Origin: Micropterus salmoides
Lineage: Eukaryota > Chordata > Actinopteri > Centrarchiformes > Centrarchidae
Length of the DNA: 64,000 nt
NCBI RefSeq assembly: GCF_014851395.1
Contig: NW_024040485.1
Location: forward strand, 8,450,384-8,514,383
Direction of reading: 5' to 3'
The translations under genes were made by a program, and so were the position numbers. Each line of letters opens with the position of its first letter. The stretch's first letter is position 1. Under the pieces are notes generated by a model. The model was not told the DNA's origin. It saw nothing but the letters and a program-made list of their open reading frames with translations, and did not search any database. Below, one piece after another: positions 11,093 to 23,655 of the stretch.

Positions 11093-14000
11093 ATGACACA
11101 TGAGACCCTTACAAGCTCCCAGCTGTCTGTCAAGGCTGCTGCCCTGCGCATGGTCGACTTGCCACTCTCCGTGTACAGCTCTCTGGCACAGGTGAGGGTG
11201 TGTTTGAAAGTGGTGGGAGTTGGTCAACAGCTTTGTAATTGGGAGTTGTTACTGTTTTTTATATCTGTCTTTGAAACATTGGCTGTGTTCCTGTTTCTAT
11301 TTTTTCCTCATACTTGCTATTAATAATACTCTACATCAAAAGATCCACACTGTCTCACAACTTGGCTCGCTGCTATTTAACAGTTAACTTTTGTCCATAA
11401 TAGATCTGCAACGATCATTTGATTAGTCGTTCGAAAGAAAATGAATAGATAGAATAACTATTTTGATAATCGATTAATCGTTTAATTTTTTACGCAAAAA
11501 CGTGAAAAATTTGCTGGTTTCATGATCATAATCTGAGATATTCAATAATGAGTTCACAATTGAAATATCAATATCAAATACATATGAAAATAATCAATAA
11601 ATAATAGAAACTCATTCTGCCAGTAGAAATGTTCTTGTGCCGACTCATTTCTCTAAAAACATATTTCCTCATTTCTTCTCTCCTTGCATAATTTCCTTTC
11701 ATCTGTGGCAGAGTGAGTGAGTGAGTTGTCTGAAGGTCAGATTTAATTGAATTTAGCAAAACTCTGTTGTAAGTGTTCACTCTAAGCTGGTTAGGAGAGC
11801 CTGTGGCTACATCTGTTTAGAAGTACAGTACTACCTGTTTGAGCAGCTCAGCTCTTCCAACTAAAGGCTTTGTGTATGATATGGGTGAAGAGTAAGGACA
11901 GCCAAAACTCAGTGTCTGGCTCACTATGAGCATGTTAATACTGTTCTGTTAATCACACTAGAAGCTTTACTTAAGAAAAGAACGATTTTAAATGTATGTT
12001 TTTAAAAAGATCTTTCTGAAAGGGAAAAAATCCAAATGGATGCGTGTCTGTGAAGACGCTCAGTCATCCAGGTCATAGTTATCCAAGGAAGGTCATGTTG
12101 TAGCACTTCACAGTAACATGTCCCTCATGTTGTTGTGTTTATGAGGAGAGTGTCTGGCCCGAGTCACGTAGCACATCTGCTATCTCCAAGAATCTGGTAG
12201 GAGCATGCCTGACATGTAGTGGTAGCAGGAAAGGAAACAGCACGAAAACAATGCAAGCCTGTATCACCATTTAATCGTCAAGCCCATTTAGTGGCTTTTT
12301 GAAAAAGTCAATATTATGGCTGTTGTCATAGCTCCACACTCTCTATTATGTAATCTTCAGTTGTTGGGAATGTGCAGCAGCGGTGTCTGTGGATAATCTA
12401 CTTCGCTATTCAGTGTTTCTATCTATAGACGGTTGGGGGCTTCACATGCTATCTGAAATTGGATTCTTTAAAATCTAGGTGACAGGCTGCTAGCTGATTC
12501 GCAACGCTGCTTGTTATGTCATCAGCGTCGATGATATTTTGAGTTATGCATCTTTAGATGTCAGGAAATGTATTCTCTCAAGTGCTGTATTTCTTTCTGT
12601 TGTTTTTTCTCACCTTTTGTGCTGTTTATCACCATCACTGTTTAATGGAAACATTATAGATACCCCAATTTCAGAATTTCAAGGATAAATCCAACCTTGT
12701 GTACTATATCATTGACCTCTGTTGTTATTTTGATAACTAGCTGTTGGTTGGTACTCAGTTGTAATGATTATATTTTTTTCCCGGTCTGTCTTATACAGTA
12801 TCTCACACCCCTCACATTTTTGTACAATTAATCAATAGTATCAAAACCGCAATATGACCAAGTGCAATATCCAAATTGCACAAGCTGCAATTATTTGAAT
12901 GCAAAATGTGACAAAAGAGCATTATAATGTAAGTACTGTAAGTGCTGCCTACAAATCTTCTTCTCCAGATGTACAGGTTGGGACAGACCCCAACAAATGT
13001 CACATCATCATGGTTTTAATATTTTTTTCACTGAAAATGAAAATTGTGATGCCAAAATAATCATTCCCACTAATCATGAATGATATTGCGATTGCCATAT
13101 CTTTCAGAATAATTGCTAATTTGATAAAAACATTTTTACCGTATGGTGCGAGGTAACCACTCGGGCCACCAAGTTTCAGGGATGCGATCATTTAATAACA
13201 AGATGTGAAGGTACAAAGGAACATGAGCCCTGCCCAGACTAACCAAGTAGAGAAGAAATCAATATGTTTCTCAGGCTTATTTTATATACACAAAAACATT
13301 TAACTTCTCTTTACTTGTCCCCCAGGTGAGTGTCAGCACAGGCACCAAGAAGCTGGTAGCAGCCACTGCCTTTGGCGCTGCTTCGCTTCTCTTCCTTGCA
13401 CGCCACTTCCAGAGGAGGAAGGGCAGAAAGAAGGCTCTCTCACCTCAGTGGGAGCAGGATGGCTTTGAGCTTCTCTCCCCGGCCTCAGCAGAGAACGGTA
13501 TAACTTTCTGACGCTGTGATGTTTGTTTCCTCTCAACCAGCAGCTCACTGGCCTGTTAGCTCCATTTGGTATGTTAGCCCAGTTGCTGGTGTAATCAGCC
13601 TGACGCGTTAGGCTGCTCCTGTATTAGCGTTTACTGTAAACTACGGGCTCCAGATAAATGCTTTAATCTCCCTTTAGATTTACCACTGATTAGAGTCCCA
13701 AAGATTATTACATTAACAGAAATGCAGGATTGAACGGAGTTGAATGAGCAGCTGGCCAGGGCAATTCAATCTTTAAATAGGTTGATTGATGTTTGACTGC
13801 TTTATATATGGACCAAGTTTAATACAGGGGAGTATATTTGTCAGGTTTCAGAAGAAATTGTCTGTGAACCCAGAAGCACGACTCAGTGACAGGCAATATA
13901 CAAAGTTCAGGTTTACTTGGTCTGAGCAGGCAAGGGTCAGAATACCAGGTAAATCAGCCTAAAAACTCCAAGCAGGCAGGCAGGAGATGCAACGTCCAAA

Positions 14001-17000
14001 AACCAGGCAAACAGGGTCGAGCACGAGCAGGTCATGCACAATCGAATACAGAACAATGCTGGTTAGCTTGGCTGGAGACACTAGACAATCCGGCGGGGAG
14101 CAAGTAAAAGCGGCTGGAGCTAACTGGGGGAAAATGAGCTGCAGGTGAGGAGATGGGGGGGGATAACCAGGTGAGGGGAGTGGGGGTGATGGCCGTAAAG
14201 GAGGACGAACTGGAATCTGAAATGACACAGACCAACCGCCTAGAGGTTCATGAGCTAGGAGAATTCGGCACATTTGCCACACCAATTCTGTATCTGTACA
14301 CCAGTTAATCTAACACATGTGATAATATCTGATTTAATAAACTCTTGTTAATGCTAGATTGTGACCCAGGGTGAGAATTACACAGGAATCAACATGCAAT
14401 GCAATGCAAATGCAAACCGAAGTGCTGAGTGACCTGAGTGGCTACTAACATTTTGAGACGCTTACATGTTTATTGCTTTTTCTTCAAACCTTGTCCCTGC
14501 TGGTGTGTGGCCTATGTTCCCAGAAAAGGTTACTTATGCAGTCGTAGTCATTAAACACGGCATATCCACGGTGTAATCCTGCTACACTCTCATTTAGGGT
14601 GATCAGTGTATTCTGATCTTTCTCTTAAACATTATTACTCTCAACTCTCATCTTTATCTGGCCAGATAACACCAGTCAAAACATCACTCTCTCCCTCAAC
14701 TCCAAGAATGGCTACTCCTCTGGTCTGGTTGTCGCCACAGGAGACTACAGAAAACTGCCTGGGTCTCTGCTGAACCTGGCCTCGGTAAGACAAAGGCATG
14801 GTTTTAACGGAAAGACTACTAAGTTAGTAGATATTTTTATTTAAAATATCAAAACCCAGATACATATCTGCAATAACAAAGGACATTTTTAAGAAACAAA
14901 AGTAGATGCTCTGTAGATAGGGTTGATTGTATAGGGTGAACCATAAACCTTGCACGTGTGATTTGCAGTTAATAAGAAAAATGTGCAGATGTCGGTTTCA
15001 CCACGGCTTTTCAAGACTAATGAGTACACCAAATTACAAACATTGTGTAGGCCTACGTCTATACACTTAGCAATGAAAACGCAGCTGAAATGCTGAGTTG
15101 ATGGCGTTGACCTGCACTGGGTTTGTTGTAAGATGCTGCTTCCACTGCTTGAAAGTCAACGTCTGCTGTGTCTCTACAGGTAAAAAGCATGAACTCATCC
15201 AGCAGCAGTACCTGCGCAAATGAATCCACCTGTTGGGACAGAGTGGGGGAAGCTGATGTCTGCAGTGTGGTCAACTTACCTGTCACCACACCTGAAAACC
15301 TGTACCTTATGGGTAAAGACAGTTGCACACTACCTCACCTCACTTTGTTAAATAATAAATGCGTTGAAATGATGGAAGTATTGAGTCCGTCATACATCTC
15401 TACATTTCTTGTAATAATTGTTTTATGGTGGGTTGTTTTTGTTTCAAAATGGAGCTACTGAGCTCTTGATTGTTTTAGGAGGCTCAGATTTTGTGTGTGT
15501 GCGCAGGTATGGATTTATTTGAGGAGGCCCTAAGGCGGTGGGAGGAAGCGTTGACATTCAGGAGCAGGCAGGGCGAGGACGATGCCAGCTGTGCATCTGT
15601 CAAAACAGAAGCTGGAGACGTCATCGCTGAGCGGAGCATGGAGGTAAACACGCAGAAACACACTCATCATTGAAAGATATAATTTGCTTATATTTCACAC
15701 CAATTCATGCCTTAATTTGGGTATAGAGGTGAAGGAGTTGTAGGAGACTGTAAATGAGTTTAACTTGGAATGTCCGCACTCCTGTCTGTGCATCCTTGTA
15801 TACCAAAGGAAGGTAGAGAAGAATGTACTGCCCACAAAAACTGCACTACAGGCCCTATGGATGAATAACCAGCACTCTGACAACCCACCAATGTCACGGA
15901 GTTTGGATTGCGTAACAGCTCACCCATTAGCTCTCTAACCTGGTTGGAAGGGTTTAGATTAGTGCAGGTCAAATAGTTAAGCTCGGGGACCCAAACATTC
16001 ATCCAGTCTACTGCTCAGTCACGGATAATTCTCAGCAAACAACTGAAAGAGATCTTTGTAGTGAAATAGGGAATTATCATTTTAATGATGATTTAGAATA
16101 AACATAACAACATAAACCTGCTATTTACGTTTGTTAGGCCTGTTTTTTAATCATCACAATCAACTGCATTCACTTGAATTAGTTTATTATGTTAGGACCT
16201 GGCTTTGTGAGCCATATTTCAATGTCTTTGTGTTCAGGGCGTCATCAGCACAGAGTTCACCCACAGGCTGAAGTCTCTGCTGCAGAGGGCTTATAGCCTC
16301 CAGGAGGAGTTTGAGGGAGTGTTGTGCATGTCAGAGCCCTCATCCCACAGCAGCAGTCACGGTGAGTCACTGATGCAGTATTATGTAATTTCCATGATGC
16401 ACACAGGATATAATAATATTGTACACCTGTTATGCAACACATTACAAAGATTATTCCCCATCACAGAGAAAATGGCAGACCTTTCGGCCAGAGAGGAGCT
16501 GGACGACGCCTGTCTGAGAGACAGCATCAGCATCGCCTCCACTGACTCATTTGTGTCTGCTGCTGAGGTGAGAGAAGCTCTCACCATCATGCTCTGCATA
16601 ACCACAGGCTGATCCCATGCAACAAAAAATCTCCAAACAACCACTAAGAAAACTTTTGGTGGCAATAATCAAAAAATAACACTGAACTAAACTGCTGAAA
16701 TAGTAGGTATGATTGATTTAAAAATATCTTCCATTACCAGTCTATTTACAGATAGATGTTGTTAAAGTATAGTATTTGAGTTTATGCAAAGAAGTTTTAA
16801 AGTAATTTTTCAGCAGCTTCTCTAACATTTAACGAAAGTAGCACTTCACAGTAACAAATCCGGAGTTATTATATTTTCATCTTTATCTCAGCTAACCAAC
16901 CATAACAATGTGCTCTTATGCATATTAAAGATGGAATAAGCAATTCTGCAGAAATCCAACACCATGACAAAAACCATGAAATAGAGTGAACGACACAGCA

Positions 17001-20000
17001 AGACTGCTAATTTAGCTACTAACGTTAGCTAAATTGTGGGTTAGCAAACTGTCGCTACAGAAGCTAATATGCAGAGAGGACAAGACGGTCGCAGAGGCAG
17101 CACAGCAGCTCCAGACAGCGTCACTCACAACTCCCCTGCTACTGAAGCTAACATCACAGAACAGTATGTCTTTGAAAACTAGTAAATAAGCTCAATTTCC
17201 ACAGGCAAGTCAGTTAACATTTCCTGACACAAAAAATCATGGCTGGAATAGTGTTATGCAGCGTGACTTTTGACAAAAAGACATGTTTTGTATTAGAATT
17301 GCTCATCCCGCCTTGAATGTAGAATTTGAAAAAAAAACTGTCAAATTCACTGTTTTCATTGATTCTTGTATTGACATCATACAATGGGTTGTTATAACTG
17401 AAAAGGTGGGCACAAAACACTGGTGTTCTCCAAAATATCGATATCCATTATTAGGTTGTTAATATAATGTCTTGCAAAATATTCTGGATCATCAGTTAGA
17501 AATAATCAGTTGTTGAGATGCAGATGAAATATGGACAAAAAACTATTACTATAATACTACGGTGGAATCTTTAGAAGTGTAGTTAACAGTAGTGTAATAA
17601 ATAAGATGCTTTGTAATCCCCCAGGTGAGCACCTGAGTTTCCGTAGAAGAGAAACAAGCAAAGATCTAAATCTCAACAAGCCCACAGCGGGAGGTTGATT
17701 CAAATAGCTTTGGTCTTCCTGTGAGTTCACCATCCGGTGTTTAGCAGTACTCCGCTTATCTCCTTTTCTCATTAAGTCACTGTGGGGGCTCGAGATGGGA
17801 ATCCGGTGCTACTGGTGCACTTGACTCACAAAGTACAAAAATAAACTGGTTAAGAATGACTTGTTTACTGAGGCTACAAGCTTCCTTGAAATGAAGGTGA
17901 AATGTTCACATAAAGCCCCCCCCCCCCCCACACACTGAAAGCTAAAGGTGCTGTATATATCTACCAGGATTGGGTATTGACATGTACAATACTAATCATT
18001 TGACGTAAATAGCTGTTAAGCTATCTGGGACTTAAGCCTGCAGTAAATTCTTCTTTTTAAATAACAGCTTCAAGCAAAGGTGTGTATACCCTCAAACCTG
18101 TACAGACCAGTAACTGTCAAGAGCTTGGAGCAGTCAAACTGGATCACTCATACCTCACTATAACGATAAAAGCACACAGATCACACATATCTTAAGAAGT
18201 AATCCAGGACATAATGAACCTGCACTTATTTTAGGCGAGCCAAGAAACTTGAGGTTCAACCCCTGATACCAAAGCTGACTCTAATATTCAGCTCCTTGAT
18301 GAGAATACAGAAGAACAGCGTGTAACGTATAAGCATTATGTCAGGTTTAGCTGTTAGAAAAGATGTCAGAAACAATGAATAAATAAATGTGGGAGCAAAG
18401 CAACTATACTGAAAAAATTTTAAACGTAACACTTGTTTTTGCCCTCATTCATCATGAGCTGAACTCAAAGATCTAAGACTTTCTCTATGTACACAAAAGG
18501 TCTATTATGGTTCAATTATTATGGTAATATGGTTCATAAATCTGTCAAAATCTGTGTTAGTGAGCACTTCTCCTTTGCCGAGTTAATTCATCCACCTCAC
18601 AGGTGTAGCATAACAAGATGCTGATCAGACAGCATGGTTATTGCACAGGTGTGCCTTCGGCTGGCCACAATAAAAGGCCTCTCAAAAATATACAATAACA
18701 ATATACAATCACTGTATTGGGGCGTGGGTTCCGTTGGAGTCCGGAAACCAGTCAGTATCTGTTGTGACCACCATTTGCCTCATTCAGTGCAACACATCTC
18801 CTTCGCATAGAGCTGATCAGGTTGTTGATTGTGGCCTGTGGAGTGTTGGTCCACTCATCTTCAATGGCTGTGCGAAGTTGCTGGATATTGACAGGACCTG
18901 GAACACGCTCTCGTATCAAGAGCATCCCAAACATGCGCAATAGGTGGGCTGGTGTGGTTACACGTGGTCTGCGGTTGTGAGGCCGGTTGGATGTGCTGCC
19001 AAATTCTCTGAAACTCCTTTGGCGACGGCTTATGGTAGAGAAATGAACATTCAATTCAGGACATCAGCTTTGGTGGACATTCCTGCAGTCAGCGTGCCAA
19101 CTGCACGCTCCCTCAAAACTTGTGACGACTGTGGCATTGTGCTGTGTGATGGAACTGCACATTTTAGAGTGGCCTTTTATTGTGGCCAGACTGAACAGCA
19201 TCTTGATATGCCACATCTGTGAGGTGGATCGATTATCTCGGCTCACTAACACAGATTTTGACAGATTTGTGAACAATATTTGAGAGAAATAGGCCTTTTG
19301 TGTACATAGAGAAAGTCTTAGATCTTTGACTTCAGCTCATGACTTCAGCTCATGATGAATGGGGCCACAAACAAAAGTTGCGTTTATAATTTTGTTTAGC
19401 GTACATATGGCTTAATATTAAAGAGTTGTTTTGATGCGCCTCTTCTCTTCAAAGGTTTTGGTGTCAGCCCTCAAAAGCTTTGTGTTTGCATGGATGTTTA
19501 AGAATCATAAGAGGACACAGAAGGACATACTGCATTATGAATAAGAGGCGTGACATTCTCTTTCTAGTGGAAAAATCTGTGGGCTCCATTTCGAGATGGT
19601 GTACGCATCAAGCCTTCTATCTGAAAGGCATGGGATTTAAATGATCATTGTTCAGTCCATAAAAAAGCTCTGCTTTCTGTCTCTGTATCAGCTGTCGGAG
19701 CACAGAGAGCTGAGGAGTGTCTTCCCTCTCGGTCATCACCCTTTCTACGAGGAGGCCCTGCAGATGGCCGAGGATGGCAAGATCTCCTGCAGGGTGCTGC
19801 GGTGAGTAGTATAACAAATGTGAAACGCAGAGGACCTACATTCCTGGAACCTGCTGTGTGGAGTTCCTTCATGAGTTCATGTCTGCCAGCATTTTATTCT
19901 CGACTTTTTCTTGATTTTCATACTCAGGACAGAGATGCTGGAGTGTCTTGGGGACGTAGATTTCCTGGCCAAGTTGCACTGTGTTCGGCAGGCATGTCAG

Positions 20001-22048
20001 GTACAGTAGGACCTTATGAACTAAAACACATCATAATAACAGAAATGGAGGACACCCTACTGAAGAAAATCCATGTTAACGTCACTACCCTGGACCACAG
20101 TGGGAACCATTTAACTCACTAAATTAAAGCCCCCTGTATGTGCAGAACTTAAATTTTTAACTCCATTTTAAATAAAAGGATCAGGTTATGTAAAATGTTT
20201 TGTTTTTTTCTCCAGCTCATTTTGTGCGAGAGAACGACCAGGATGTTTCTGGCTGACACAGGAAAGAAAATACTGTCTTCCATTATTGTTAAAGCACAGA
20301 AGGTAAGACTGAATCCACAACTAGTCAAGGATAAGGTGATGCATCTTCAACAAGTGCTTCTCTTCCTAACCGTTATTGTTTGGTTTTCAGAGCCCAAAGA
20401 GATTCGAAGAAGAGTTTGAGGAGATGATTTCCTTCCTGGAGCACACAGAGCACTGGGAAAACACAGAGGTGGAGCTGGCCACACGAGGGGTAAGGGTGCT
20501 ACTTAACCAAATGATTAAACTTCTCCACTATACGACGTCTGATCAGAAAATGGTGCAAACAGGAGTGGACAACCTCTTTTCTTGTGTACTCATCTTCACC
20601 AGGTGAAGCACTTGAATTTCTATGACATAGTGCTGGACTTCATCCTGATGGACTCATTTGAGGATCTGGAGAATCCACCAATCTCCATCCTGAACGTGAT
20701 CAACAACCGGTGGCTCAACAGCTCCTTTAAGGAGACGGTGAGTAAACAAATAAGATACTTCTCTTGGCAATACTTGACAGACATGTACTACTTAGATTAT
20801 CCTACACCTCAATAACTTAAATGCTGAAAACCAAACAGAAGTAAACATTTAACAGAATAACAACGCTAAGACCTCCCAGACCACAATGGTGATTGCATAG
20901 GTGCATATACTGTAAATTGGAGATGATGGCTTGAAAAGGGAAAATAAAAAAGCCAAGTTATAGGCTTATAGTTTTGTGTCTTATTATTTTTAAGGTGGTG
21001 CATTACATATTTTGGCTTTTTAAAGATGTTTAATCTGCATGCATTTCACAGGCGGTGGCATCTAGCTGTTGGTCCGTTATGAAGCAGAAGAGACAACACA
21101 TAAAGGTACAACAAAAGTCCAACAGCTTCAAATAGTTTTCCTGTTGAAATAGCTAGATGCCTTGTTTGATTTTTCTCTCACAATTAATAGACAACATGGC
21201 TTACATTTTAATTATTACATGTTTATTAACTGTATTAGTTAAAATGGTCAGGACAGCACATTAACCTCTTTCGGTGTCTCTCAGGTCCCTGATGGCTTCA
21301 TTGCCCATTTCTACGCTGTGTGTGAACAGATCAGCCCCGTTCTGGCCTGGGGCTTTCTGGGGCCCAAGAGTTCCCTGCACGACCTATGCTGCTTCTTCAA
21401 GGTCAGTCTCATCACCAGAAAATGAGGTGATAACATATCTGCCAGTAGCCTCTTCTAAATAGGATTTTTACTTGTGTAGGTGTTTTAATTCTTTAATAAT
21501 TTATATTAATTTAATAATTCTCAAGTTGTGATCATTTTCAAATGTATTTAAATTGAATTGAAAAAAAGATATGCACCACAATTTAATCAAAATAATTGTT
21601 CTTACTAATAATTCTTACTCCAAGGAACTGGTCCCCATACAGTAGATACTAGTAAACTACAAACTCTTGAGGGAAGAATATCTCTGAATGTGTTTTTAAA
21701 AAATCTTCAAATATTCAAAATGCCACCCAATTTCATTTAAACAAACCAGAAAGACCCAGCCTGCTCAGTATCCTCACTATGTGTGTGCGCCACAAGAAAA
21801 TGTTTTCACAAATTGATCTTTTCCGCCAGGATCAGGTGCTGTACTTCCTAAAGGACATTTTTGACCTGGACAAAGTACGTTACTCTTGTGTGGAGAGCCT
21901 CGCAGAGGACATGCTCCACCTGTTACACCGCCACTCTGAACTATTGCTGGCGTACCTGGGAGCAGACTCCCTGCTGCACGTCACCAGCTGCAATCCTCCC
22001 CAGGTCCAGCTAATGCCCAGTGCCCTGCTGGAGGCGCGAGTGCAGTGA
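11093..22048 (+). CDS. miga1: Mitoguardin 1 (FAM73A)
   Basis: Outer-mitochondrial-membrane protein that promotes mitochondrial fusion and takes part in lipid transfer at organelle contacts. Coding exons: 11093-11191, 13326-13497, 14666-14784, 15180-15312, 15507-15643, 16238-16361, 16467-16567, 19692-19801, 19928-20000, 20216-20302, 20391-20489, 20603-20737, 21052-21105, 21285-21401, 21830-22048. Phases join without a break to give 592 aa, close to the mammalian protein. One hydrophobic segment (about residues 43-58) is followed by a basic RRKGRKK stretch, as expected of an N-terminal membrane anchor. The NLPVTTPENLYLMG and FEEALRRWEEAL blocks, a Ser/Thr-rich STDSFVSAAE (about 287-295, FFAT-like, the type used to bind VAP proteins), HPFYEEAL, DFILMDSFEDLENPP and the final LEARVQ are family hallmarks. 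Intron 7 holds a Tc1-like relic. Usp33 is divergent upstream and fubp1 converges downstream. Identification is firm; miga2 is excluded mainly by synteny. Confidence 0.95.
11395..11520. repeat. Relic of hAT-like 'GCAACGATTAGTCG' family
   Basis: The segment TGCAACGATCATTTGATTAG followed by GATAATCGATTAATCG and a GAAAAATTTGCTGG block matches the start of the same repeat family as the intact insertion at 41145-41447. Only one end is recognisable here. It lies in miga1 intron 1. Confidence 0.6.
13840..14290 (-). repeat. Dispersed teleost repeat, unclassified
   Basis: A GC-rich island inside miga1 intron 2 containing repeated words such as AGCAGGCAGGCAGGAG and AACCAGGTGAGGGGAG. On the minus strand it reads as a CT-rich unit with an AAACCTGACAA end. 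It resembles a fish element of the kind also inserted at about 48395-48842. The open frames at 13886-14285 on both strands are by-products of this composition and not genes. Confidence 0.55.
18407..19403 (-). mobile_element. Tc1-like transposon, internally deleted
   Basis: An element of about 1 kb bounded by TA dinucleotides with long terminal inverted repeats. The left arm contains TCATCATGAGCTGAACTCA then AAGATCTAAGACTTTCTCTA; the right arm carries the same in reverse complement, with a local 16-bp tandem duplication (two copies of the GACTTCAGCTCAT word near 19320-19345). It sits in miga1 intron 7 in antisense. The interior keeps only the two ends of a transposase reading frame. Confidence 0.85.
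18752..19054 (-). pseudogene. Truncated Tc1-like transposase remnant
   Basis: About 100 codons remain open. The N-terminal part (NVHFST, FREFGSTSNRPHNRRPRVTT) is the DNA-binding paired-like region of fish Tc1 transposases. The C-terminal part (NIQQLRTAIEDEW, INNLISSMRRRCVAL) is the very end of the same protein. The catalytic DDE core between them is absent, and the residual HVWDALD-type segment lies one frame off. The first codon of the open frame is TTG, not ATG. It cannot encode an active transposase. Confidence 0.85.
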
Positions 22049-23655
22049 GGAGAGCCAGGGTCATCAAACGCCATACACAGAAATCGCAGAATTTATTCGG
22101 CGAGTTCACGCCAACTGTCGGACCGATCACATCTCCTATCCTATTTATGTATTTGAGGAGCCATATAAACTGTACAAGCTGTCTGCCTTCACACTGGATC
22201 ATTATCTCCTCTCCCCAGCCCCCTTCCATTGTGCCATGGCAGTGCACGTTAGTCTTAAAATATCATAGCAATAATGTGTAAATTAATCTGCTGAGAGACT
22301 GGCATTAATTCTCTTGCAGTAGATATTTCGCTGTATAAATTAAGGCATATTTAATGCAGTTAAGAGCACTGTGTGTGAAGAAAATGTACTTTACAATATT
22401 TATTTTACTATACAGCTACATTTTATTTTTTAGAAGATGTAGTTTTACATGTACGCATCAATGGATTTGTGATCAGCTTCAAACATGCGTTAGTATGAAT
22501 ACCAGTGTTGTATTAACATCCATCTTAATGAGCATCAGCAATGCAAAACCATTAAATGTACTTGTTTGTTATAAGCATGTTGCACAGGAAGTCCTTGAAC
22601 AAAGACAGAGAAATCTAAAATGTGTTGATTGGAGTCACAGGGTCAGACTATAAGTTGCTTTTGTGGCCCCCAGACTCAAACCTTCAAGCAATATTTAAAA
22701 TGAAGCCTGGCACATGCATCTTACAAGGCCCTAATCCCCTTCATACCACCAGCTACAGGAAATAAAATATACAACAGTATTGCATAATCCTACAGCTGTT
22801 AAACAAGTTGTGCCACACAGTTTTCATGACATGCAAACGCACAAGCTGCCTTATCATCAATGGACATATTAAAGCCTTTATCAGAGTGTCAGTCTGAAAA
22901 ACACTGCAATGCAAATTGTCTGCTCTACTGTTCAGTCACTGCCGTGTACAGAACATGCGCAACATGAGCACTTTCAGCAGTGAAGTAAAACTATACTGAA
23001 AATGAGTTGAATCCAAAAAGCTAGATGCATATTAATGAGCGCTTTTGCTTTAAGTAGTATTTCTACACGGTATTGTTACTTAGAGCCAAGTTCTGTATAA
23101 GAATGCATACTGACATTCAGCTGAAAGCCAATGAGGCCACACAGTCCGAGTTCTGTCTTATCAAGCAGTTCTTCAGTTTGTTTTGGGTTTTTTTTATACC
23201 CTCAAAAGTCTTGGTTTCCCATACAGCTGTATTTCAGACTGATGATTGGACAAAATTTTTCCCCATGGGCTCTAGCAACATGGGCTGGGATTTGTTTAAA
23301 ATATATAGATCAAAATGACTAAGAAAATAACGGCATTAATGGAAATTACTGAACTGCAGTCGCCATAGGTGACACAGAAGGTCTCCAACTTTGGAAGATC
23401 CTCATGTTAAAACGGACCAGAATCGGGGATTGACTTGTCTTTAATCATAATCTCATTAGAAAAAGGATCGATGTAGGGCCAGTAGCAGCAGGTTTTTCAA
23501 TGTACAGATGAGCATGAGTATTGTTTTAAACCAGGTGGCTCTTATTTTAGCAACACAGGGAAGAAGGTTTTAAATTTGAGTTTACATTGTGTGTATAAAT
23601 TAAGCAAATAGACTGTTCTCTATAATGTAAAATAAAACTTCAAGTCCGGTTATTT
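22049..23655 (+). other. miga1: miga1 3' untranslated region
   Basis: No coding signal. Two AATAAA signals fit the end of the miga1 transcript: 22761-22766 (proximal) and 23631-23636 (distal). If the distal one is used the 3' UTR is about 1.6 kb and ends where the convergent fubp1 transcript may also end. Confidence 0.6.

Noticed and set aside
13886..14285. Overlapping open frames on both strands in miga1 intron 2
   Set aside because: They fall within a GC-rich dispersed repeat and have no family similarity.
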